This document shows positions 43,062 to 51,300 of a DNA stretch of 64,000 nt, in pieces (position 1 is the first letter of the stretch; every line of letters begins with the position of its first letter). Source of the stretch: Coriobacteriia bacterium. Lineage in GTDB: Bacteria > Actinomycetota > Coriobacteriia > Coriobacteriales > QAMH01. Under the pieces are notes generated by a model that did no database searches, was not told the DNA's origin, and worked only from the letters and a program-made list of their open reading frames with translations. The stretch spans positions 608,121 through 672,120 of the forward strand of contig QAMH01000006.1 of assembly GCA_003149935.1 (NCBI GenBank), written 5' to 3'. A program made the translations under genes and the position numbers.

Positions 43062-43338
43062 GGCGCTTTTCCATTTGGGGCACGTTCTCAAGGCTGCTGC
43101 GGCGGGGATTTCCGTTTGGGGTGCGTTCTCGAGGCTGCGGCGGCGAGGACTTTCGTTTGGGGCGCACGAAATGTGCCCCAAACGGACATCCTTGGCACAA
43201 TCGCCCAGTTTTGCCCTACGATGACATGCCTCATGTGCCACGAACGTGATTCTTCGTCAGCAATCCTCACGACTTGTGCCACGAACGTGAATCTTCGCCA
43301 GCAATCCTCTCACTTCGCACCACAATCGCACGTTTTCG
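43062..43338. repeat. Repeat array 2: same geometry as array 1, abutting the nuclease-like gene
   Basis: Forward repeats lie at 43062-43083, 43103-43124 and 43144-43165 (steps of 41). Inverted repeats lie at 43173-43194, 43235-43256, 43276-43297 and 43317-43338 (steps of 62, 41 and 41). The junction gap is again seven bases, and the 40-base middle segment resembles that of array 1 (shared GCAnAAnCG and GTTTT). The last forward and first inverted repeats can form a near-perfect 12-bp stem (CGTTTGGGGCGC with GTGCCCCAAACG). Linkers within this array resemble each other (GTTCTCnAGGCTGC, CAGCAATCCTC) but differ from those in array 1. Confidence 0.9.
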
Positions 43339-43455
43339 GTATCGATGAAATCATGCAGTTCACCTGTTGTTTTGAAGCTGTAACGCGATTTCGCATGTCA
43401 CGTACGTATACTTGCGAAAAGCCGGATTACGTTTTCCTTCTCACGGGAGGATGCA

Positions 43456-45615
43456 ATGTCGACGAGAACCCGCAGCGCATATACAGCCCTATCATCTTCC
43501 CGCAAGATAGGCCGACTGTTCGCATCCTTCGCGCTCTCGCTCCTTCTTGCAACGACCCCTCTATTGGCATTTGCTGCGCCAAGGGCGGAAGGCCCGACTT
43601 CAACTAACGTTGAGGCTACGAGTAATGGGGAAGTCACTGCCCCCGCAAAAGTCATTACGGTGAGTAGCGCCCAAGAGGGGCAAGCTCCCCTTTCCGCAAC
43701 TGTCACCTATGACGGTAATTTCGTGAAAGGTCAAAAAACGAGATTCACCTATAACGTGACGGGAAACACCAATCCTCTCATGTTTCGTCTTTACTCATTT
43801 TGCATTAAAAAAGACGGGGTCTGGAATGACGTCATCGACATCAGCAAATCGCCCTTTAACAAATATTCCTCTTCGAACTACTTCGAGGAATATCTCTACA
43901 GCGCTGGAACATATCGCCTCGATTTCAATGCTATGGAGTATGAGGACAACGGCGACGGAACAAAAAAGCTCAGCAATATTACTCGGTTTCAAATAGAGTT
44001 TTCCATTGCTGAATCCGGGGGATTCGAGACAATTGACGCGACCGTTTCAAAAGTTGCCAAGTAATGTCAGGAGGCCTGCACCGCCGCCGGTGATACAAGT
44101 GAGTACGCTCATGCTCTTTGGTTCAACGACTGGATCATAGATAACACGACATATGACAACTCATACACGTATATGGACGCTGAAGGCGTCTTTGGACGTG
44201 GTTTGGCTACTTGCGAGGGATATCACGAAGCCTATGCGATGCTGCTCAATAAAGTTGGGATAGAAACACGTCGCGTGGACAGTTTTGGCGATGCACATGT
44301 TTGGACCGGCGTAAAACTCGATGGTAAATGGTACAACGTAGACACTACGTGGAATGATTCCAGCTACGCCTCCTATAACGGCATTGACATGAGGCGCCTT
44401 TACTTTGCACTTCCCACCTCATTGATGCGTGCTGTCCATAAAGGATGGGACGGTGCCTATGCCATCTCATATAATTCGCGGGCTCCTTTTGATGCAGATT
44501 CTTATGAGGATAACTTCTTCATTCAATCGCGCGAAATATCCAAATTCACCAAGCCCTATGTTGAAGATGCCTCCGGCGCTTATAGCGTGAAAGCCCACCT
44601 TGCAGCACAAGAAACAAGCTTCTCACTATCATTACCTACGGAAAACATCTCCTGGCCATCCAATTTCAAGGAAATTATCTACGCACTCGTAGCCTATCAA
44701 CTCGGCAAGGAGGACTGGGGCAATCCGAATGTTAAGCTTGCCGCCGAATATAGCAGCAATACCCTGAACTTCAGTGTTTCATACAGCAATACGGACCCTA
44801 CACCCGATCCGCCGGTGTCCAAACAAGACATAGCAAATGCGACGATTTCCTCGATACCGGCGCAAACCTATACGGGCAAGGCAATCACGCCACAACCGGC
44901 AGTAACCCTGGGTGCGAAGAAACTCGTGGCAGGAACGGATTACACGATCACCTACGCTAACAACGTAAACGTGGGAACCGCCACCATCACCATCAAGGGA
45001 ATGGGCAACTACACGGGCACGAAGACCGCAAGGTTCACCATCGTGAAAGCGCAGGACCCCACGCCCACGCCCACGCCCGATTCGAAACCTGATCCTACGC
45101 CTGACCCAACACCGACGCCAACCCCCCAACCCGACCCGACTCCGACACCCGATCCGACGCCGGAGCCCACGCCTACGCCAAACCCGGATCCAGCCACTCC
45201 CGAAATCGCAACAACGGTCATGCATCGCCTCTACAACCCCAACTCGGGTGAGCACTTCTACACCGCCAGCGAGGTCGAACGCGACCACCTCGTCGGCGTA
45301 GGCTGGAACTACGAAGGAGCGGGATGGACCGCCCCGACCCAATCCAGCACACCCGTATACCGGCTCTACAACGCCAACGCCGGCGACCATCACTACACCA
45401 CGAGCGTCGTCGAGCGGGACTACCTGGTGAGCGTGGGCTGGAATGACGAGGGCATAGGGTGGTATTCTGACGACTCCCAACGCGTGCCCCTGTTCCGCCA
45501 GTACAATCCAAACGCAATCGCAGGGTCGCACAACTACACTACGAGCAAAGAGGAAACCGACATGCTCATCGGCATCGGATGGCATGACGAGGGAATCGGA
45601 TGGTATGGAGTATGA
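43456..45615 (+). pseudogene. Secreted transglutaminase-like protein with DUF5648 module, broken by one in-frame stop
   Basis: One reading frame of 720 codons is interrupted by a single TAA at 44062-44064 (codon 203). Before it are a signal peptide (about 1-43) and a beta-rich domain; directly after it, in the same frame, comes CQEACTAAGDTSEYAHALW and the rest of a transglutaminase-like domain with Cys (LATCEGYHEAY, near 253), His (DAHVWTGV, near 280) and Asp (YNVDTTWND, near 296). Then come an Ig-like unit (SSIPAQTYTGKAITP, GTATITIKGMGNYTGT), a long Thr-Pro-Asp linker, and three DUF5648 units. TAA probably replaced CAA (Gln). ATG 43456 has GGGAGGA upstream. The 3' half has no good ribosome site, so full product needs readthrough or suppression, or the stop is a sequencing error. 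Confidence 0.85.
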
Positions 45616-48035
45616 GAAAAGCACAGCATAGCAAGAAGACCTCGAGGCGCCGCATCTGGGCACGCCTGGGAGCGATTTCCTCCACGTGCGTTGCGGCCAT
45701 GCTCGTCTTTGCGTTGAGCTTCGGCACAACGATCACGGGCATGCCGGCGCATGACGCAACAGATATCGCTTCCTCATCCCAAAGCGCTGAGCAGGCCCTC
45801 GCGCCAGACGGCACCACAGCGGTATCGGATGGTGCCCCCACCAACGACACGAAGCCGGAGACAACCTACTACGCTTCCTTGCCTGAAGACGAGTACGCAG
45901 CGAACACCGTCATCGTCTCCATCGACGGTGCGCAGGACATCGAACGCATAGCATCGCAAGTCGATGCGCTTGACTCCACGGCAAACGTCTCGGTTGACGC
46001 AAGCGATGCCGAATTCGGCTTTGTCAAGCTCACCTATGAGGGCAGCGCCAGCTCCGGCGAGGTGGCAGATCTCCTGTATGCCCAGGGCGTCGAAGCCCAG
46101 CCCAACTTCAAGTACTATGCGCTTGCCTTGGACGATGAAGAAACCGATGCTGCCACGGTAGCCGATGCAGATTCCTCGCTGACGGCCCAGGCAACGAATC
46201 TCAACGACCCAAACTCGGGTGAGCAGTGGGGCCTCAACATCATCCGCGCATATGATGCCTGGGATATCGCGAAGGGAAGGGCCAATGCCAGCGCGCCGCG
46301 TCCCGTTGCCGTCGCGATCATCGATTCCGGCTGCATGGTCGACCATCCCGACCTCAAAAACAACATCGTCGGCGCCTACGATACGCGCACGGGCGGCACG
46401 AACGTTACCGACGACCAGAATCACGGCACGCCAGTCGCCGGCATTATCGCCGCAGAGGCGAATAACAACATCGGCGTTGCCGGCGTCTCGTACAACGCAG
46501 GACTCTACATTGTCAGGGCGTTGCACAAGCAGGGCAACGAGTTTGTCGCCGAATCGACCGACGTCCTCAAAGCCTACGAGAACGTCATCGCCAACAAGAA
46601 ACTCGGAGACACCAAGATCCGCGTCGTGAACATGAGCCTGGGCAGCAAGCGCACGGGCAGCCTCGGCGAAAAGGACATGGCCGTCATGCGCAAAATCGAC
46701 GAGGCATACACCACCCACGACATCCTCACCGTGAGTGCAGCGGGCAATCAAGACGGCACGCTTCCCTACCGTTGCTATCCGTGCGACTTCTCCGACAACG
46801 TGATCGGCGTCATAAACCTCGAGCGAAAAGATAACGGATCGATAGTTCGCAACGAGCAATCGAACTACAACACGCTCGGCGCCCAATCCAAGCAACTCTC
46901 GGCCCCGGGCACGAGGATCTACACCACCACAAACAACGGAGGCTACGGCACCAAGACCGGAACATCCATGGCCGCCCCCTGCGTATCGGGTGTCGCCGCG
47001 CTCGCCTTTGTCGCCAACCCCCAATTGAGCGCCGCCAGCGTCAAGAACATACTCTGTTCGGCTGCCGACGACATCAACACGCCCGGCTTCGACAGCTTCA
47101 CCGGATACGGAAAAATCAACGCCTATAACGCCGTCCAGCTCGCCAAGGGCGTGGCAGACGTCACGGGTCCAGACTCGGTATACATAAACAGCTCGATCAG
47201 CCTGAACTGCCCCGCGGCAAGCGGCTGGACCTCGAGCGATCCTTCTATCGCTACAGTTACCAGCAGCGGACTTGTACGAGGACTCAAGGCGGGATACACG
47301 ACCATCAGCGTGAAATCGGGAGACAAGACGCTCAAAAAGACCATCGCCGTCTACGATGGCAGAATCACGGGGCCCGGCACGATCCAGTCGAACTACATCG
47401 CCCAATACAAGGTCGACTGCAGCATCGACGGCACGTGGAGCTTCGAGCTTGGCGAAAACTCCGCCGATGCGACCATCACCGCAGATGGCAAGCTGACTGC
47501 CAAGCAGGTGGGCAAGGTAACCATCGTCGCCAAGCTCGACTCCAACCCAAAGATCAGCGTGCAGCTCCCCATAACCGTCCAACAGGGGCCCGTCACCGAT
47601 GTCGAAGACGGGAATCCAGGAGCCCCCGGCACCAAGATCATGTTCCGCCTCTATAACCCCAATTCTGGCGAGCACTTCTACACCGCCAGCGTCGTGGAGC
47701 GCGACCACCTGATCAGCGTGGGTTGGAACGACGAGGGCACCGGCTGGACCGCTCCGGAAAACTCCAGCTCGCCGGTATACCGACTCTACAACGCCAATGC
47801 CGGTGACCACCACTACACGACGAGCGTCGTGGAGCGTGACCATCTCATCTCCGTGGGCTGGAACGACGAGGGCATCGGCTGGTACTCCGATGATGCGCAA
47901 GCCGTGCCGCTGTATCGCCAGTACAATCCCAATGCCATCGCGGGTTCGCACAACTACACCACGAGCACGGTGGAACGCGACCATCTGATCAGCGTCGGGT
48001 GGAACGACGAGGGTATCGGCTGGTACGGCATGTAG
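45612..48035 (+). CDS. Secreted subtilisin-like (S8) protease with Big2-like and DUF5648 modules
   Basis: The 807-residue protein has a signal/anchor segment (about 25-50), a prodomain-like region, an S8 catalytic domain with Asp (AIIDSGCMVDHPDL, near 238), His (NHGTPVAGI, near 271), oxyanion Asn (SAAGNQDG) and Ser (GTSMAAPCVSG, near 452), then a Big2-like domain (about 515-580), a second beta domain, and three C-terminal DUF5648 units. ATG 45612 overlaps the stop of the transglutaminase frame as ATGA; ATG 45600 is an alternative. The overlap means the stop mutation upstream does not abolish the reading frame that couples into this gene. Likely role: processing surface proteins. Confidence 0.88.
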   Translation: MRKAQHSKKTSRRRIWARLGAISSTCVAAMLVFALSFGTTITGMPAHDATDIASSSQSAEQALAPDGTTAVSDGAPTNDTKPETTYYASLPEDEYAANTVIVSIDGAQDIERIASQVDALDSTANVSVDASDAEFGFVKLTYEGSASSGEVADLLYAQGVEAQPNFKYYALALDDEETDAATVADADSSLTAQATNLNDPNSGEQWGLNIIRAYDAWDIAKGRANASAPRPVAVAIIDSGCMVDHPDLKNNIVGAYDTRTGGTNVTDDQNHGTPVAGIIAAEANNNIGVAGVSYNAGLYIVRALHKQGNEFVAESTDVLKAYENVIANKKLGDTKIRVVNMSLGSKRTGSLGEKDMAVMRKIDEAYTTHDILTVSAAGNQDGTLPYRCYPCDFSDNVIGVINLERKDNGSIVRNEQSNYNTLGAQSKQLSAPGTRIYTTTNNGGYGTKTGTSMAAPCVSGVAALAFVANPQLSAASVKNILCSAADDINTPGFDSFTGYGKINAYNAVQLAKGVADVTGPDSVYINSSISLNCPAASGWTSSDPSIATVTSSGLVRGLKAGYTTISVKSGDKTLKKTIAVYDGRITGPGTIQSNYIAQYKVDCSIDGTWSFELGENSADATITADGKLTAKQVGKVTIVAKLDSNPKISVQLPITVQQGPVTDVEDGNPGAPGTKIMFRLYNPNSGEHFYTASVVERDHLISVGWNDEGTGWTAPENSSSPVYRLYNANAGDHHYTTSVVERDHLISVGWNDEGIGWYSDDAQAVPLYRQYNPNAIAGSHNYTTSTVERDHLISVGWNDEGIGWYGM

Positions 48036-48041
48036 ATTCCC

Positions 48042-48166
48042 GTCATTCCGAGCGGAGCGAACGCCCTCCCCTGTCATTTCGAGCGAAGCGAAGCGGAGTC
48101 GAGAAATCTCGCCATCTGGAGATCTCTCCATTACGCGGTCTGACGACCGCTCCAGTCGAGATGACA
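48042..48166. repeat. Palindromic extragenic element, copy 2
   Basis: The core at 48072-48166 starts TGTCATTTCGAGCGAAGC and ends CAGTCGAGATGACA; it matches the reverse complement of 23361-23452. The unit GTCATTCCGAGCG (48042-48054) before it also flanks copy 1. Both hairpins are kept, with paired base changes in one stem. It starts seven bases after the stop of the S8 gene, so it may serve as its terminator. Confidence 0.85.
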
Positions 48167-48315
48167 GGGGGAGGGCGGGCCTTCGGCCTTTGTGATGGGG
48201 CGCAGAGGCGTTGTCTCGTCGGCGGCACATTTTGCAGACCCTGTAGAGCGACTGTGAACTTTTTGTGCAAGAGAGTCGCATTAGCATCTATTGCACGCCG
48301 ATAAACACGGAAAAG

Positions 48316-48388
48316 GTTACATTTGCCTGCCGTTTTCCCGCCAAATGTGACTCTCTTACTGCGGAAACACGACTTCCGGGGATATAAT
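48316..48388 (+). promoter_or_regulatory. Dyad and -10 box before a possibly leaderless gene
   Basis: GTTACATTTG (48316-48325) and CAAATGTGAC (48342-48351) form a stem with nine of ten pairs. Further on, a perfect TATAAT (48383-48388) ends only six bases before ATG 48395, which would put the transcript start at or next to the ATG. No Shine-Dalgarno sequence is at a normal distance. The rest of the 359-base gap holds the palindromic element at its left end and nothing else recognisable. Confidence 0.45.
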
Positions 48389-48394
48389 CGCACC

Positions 48395-51300
48395 ATGAAA
48401 ACCGGAGCTCACACCAACGGCACGAAGTCCCACGTGCGTAGCCGTTTACGCGCGGTTCTCTCCACATGCCTTGCAACGGTGCTTCTATGCGCGATAGGCG
48501 GTTTCTTTTTCATCAGGGAATCAGGGCCCCAACAGGAGCCTCCCGCAGCCACCGAAGCTGTCACGGCTGATGGCCACCAAGCATCCTCTGAAGACCAACC
48601 GCAACCACAGGAAACTCGCAGTGACGAGGATATCGCCCGCGATATCGAGCTCGGCTATGTCCACGATGAGCTCGTGCTCTCCTTCGAACCCGGCACGAGC
48701 GCCGACAGCATCAACAAAACGCTTGCTTCCTATGACTTTGCCGCAACAAAGGACGTCTCGGACCAGGATCTCGACAACGGCTTCGTCAAGGTCGCCCTCG
48801 TCGATGGCGCCACCGTGGAAGACTCCGTCGCGACTCTCAAAGCATCGGGATTAGCCGCCCAGCCCAACTACCTCTACGAAGTTGCCGAAGGTGATTTACC
48901 TGCGGAAGCAGAAGTAGGCGCGCTGCCGAACATCGAGCCCAACGCGGCCGTCACCATCAATGACCCCGACCGCGGAAACCAGTGGGCACTTGACTCCCTG
49001 GACGCCTACAAGGCCTGGGGCATCACCAAGGCAGGCGAGACCGCCGAGGGCACGGCCCGCGCAAACCGCGTTTCCGTCGCCGTCATCGACACGGGATGCA
49101 CGATCGGGCATATCGACTTGAAGGACAACGTCCTTGCCTCCTACAACGCGAAAACCAACCAGACTGGTGCCGCCGCCGTCGCCGACACCAACAGCCACGG
49201 TACGCATGTGGCCGGAATCGTCTCTGCCAGAACGAATAACGGCGTTGGTGTTGCCGGCGTCTCATATAACGCCGGTCTCGTTATAATCAACGCCACCAAC
49301 GGTGGTACGGGCGAGGACAGACATATGTTCGAGTCGACCACCTTGGCACAGGCGTATACCTGGCTCTTCCGGCAATCGACCGTGGACAGCTCCAAAACCA
49401 ATGCCGAGTACTACAACGTCCGCGTCATCAACATGAGCCTTGGCGGCAAGCACAGCGCGAACTTCGTGGACGATGACATTCTGACGACGAAAATCAGGCA
49501 GGCCCGCAATGGCATCTGGGTCGACTCCAATCGCAACGAAACCCACCACGACAGCATTCTCACCGTCACGGCGGCCGGCAATGCGGGAACCGATGCACCA
49601 GTCCCCTTCGTCGACTATCCCGGCGATCACGAATCTTGCCTCACGGTCATCAACCTCGAGCAAACCTATGGATGGACCACCACGAATAACGTGGTCGGCC
49701 GTCATGCCGATTCGAACTATAACGTCGACAACACCCGCATCAAGAACATCAGCGCACCGGGCACGAAAATCCGCAGCACCCTGAATTCTGCCGGATCCTA
49801 CGGGTCCAAGAACGGGACTTCCATGGCCGCGCCCTACGTTTCGGGTATCGCTTCCCTGTTCTTCACGGAAAACCCCGACCTCACCGCTGACCAGGTAGTC
49901 GACCTCATCTACGCTACGGCCACAGACATTGACGACCCCGGCTGGGACCGTGAGACCGGCTACGGCGAGATCAACGCCTACCATGCTCTCCAGGTCATCA
50001 GCGCCCAGCTCGGCGGCAGCGAGAACATCGAGTACAAGAACCGTCAGGCCGTCTCCATCGAGTATGGCGACGGAACGGGCTGGGAAACTTACGGCTCGAC
50101 CGAGCAATGGGAATGGAGCATCGATAACTCCGACACCATCGAGATGACGGTCGATCCGGATACGCAGACCGTCTCGCTCGTAGGCCAGAAGCCGGGTTCT
50201 GCCACGGTTACCGCAACGTTCAAGGACATAGACGGCAATCCCGTGGAGGGCATCTCCATCAGCAAGACCTATACGGTCATGCCCCTCGACATTTCGAAAG
50301 CCACCGTGACGGTCCCCGGCGAGCATGCCTATACCGGCCATGAAGTCGAGCCCAAGCCCCTCGTGTCCATGAGCGGCACCGAGCTCATCGAAGGCGTCGA
50401 CTACACCGTGACCTATAGCGACAATGTCGAAATCGGCCAGGCCACGGTCACCATCACGGGCATCGGAAATGCCGCCGGCACCGCGAGCGGCACTTTTTCC
50501 ATCGGCAAGGCGGACATCTTCCCGGCCACGCTCAGCTCGATAGCGCCCCTCCCCTATACCGGCGAGGCGCACGAGCCCACGCCCACCGTCACGCTCGCGG
50601 GCTTTGGCGCGCTTACCGAGGGCACTGACTTCATCTACGAGTACGAGGACAACGTCAACGCAGGATCCGGCAAGGTGCATGTCGTCGGCATGGGCAACTT
50701 CAAGGGCTCGTCCAGTTGGCTCCTCTTCGACATCACGCCCATCGATGTTGCCGGCGCAACGATTGATGACATTCCCTCCGCAGATTACACCGGCAGCGCC
50801 ATCGCGCCCGATCCGGGCGTCACCATCAACGGCAAGACACTCGTCAAGGGCACCGATTACACGCTTTCCTACGCCGACAACGTGAATGCCGGCACTGCCA
50901 GCATCACCGTCACGGGCATAGGCAACTACGCGGGTACACAGACCAAGAACTTCACGATTGCACCACTCGACATAAGCGCTGCAATTGTCTCCGGCGTGGA
51001 GAGCTCCTACGCCTTCAGCGGGGCCGAAATCAAACCAGCGGTTACCGTCGCGCTTGACGGCAAGACGCTGGGAACCGACGCATATGACATCGTCTATGCC
51101 GACAACCTGAATGCTGGCACTGCACGCATCACCCTCACCGGTAAGGGCAACTATACGGGCACAATCACGAAGACCTTCGACATCACGCCCATCCGGTTGG
51201 AAGACGCGACTATCGAGCCCATTGGCGAACAGCCTTGGAGGGGCGGTGCCGTCACGCCGGTTCCCGTCATCAAGGCCGGTGACATCGAGCTTGTCGTCAA

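Noticed and set aside
41361..43338. CRISPR arrays
   Set aside because: Repeats are imperfect, linkers are only 19 bp, orientation flips inside each array, and no cas genes are present.
43116..43607. 163-codon plus-strand frame across array 2
   Set aside because: It runs through the repeat array and out of frame over the start of the transglutaminase-like gene; no ribosome site.
44173..45615. Independent transglutaminase gene starting at 44173
   Set aside because: The domain begins upstream of this ATG, directly after the in-frame TAA, so it is the 3' part of the interrupted gene and not a separate start.
45774..48287. 837-codon minus-strand frame opposite the S8 protease
   Set aside because: Antisense shadow; the catalytic triad and modules are on the plus strand.
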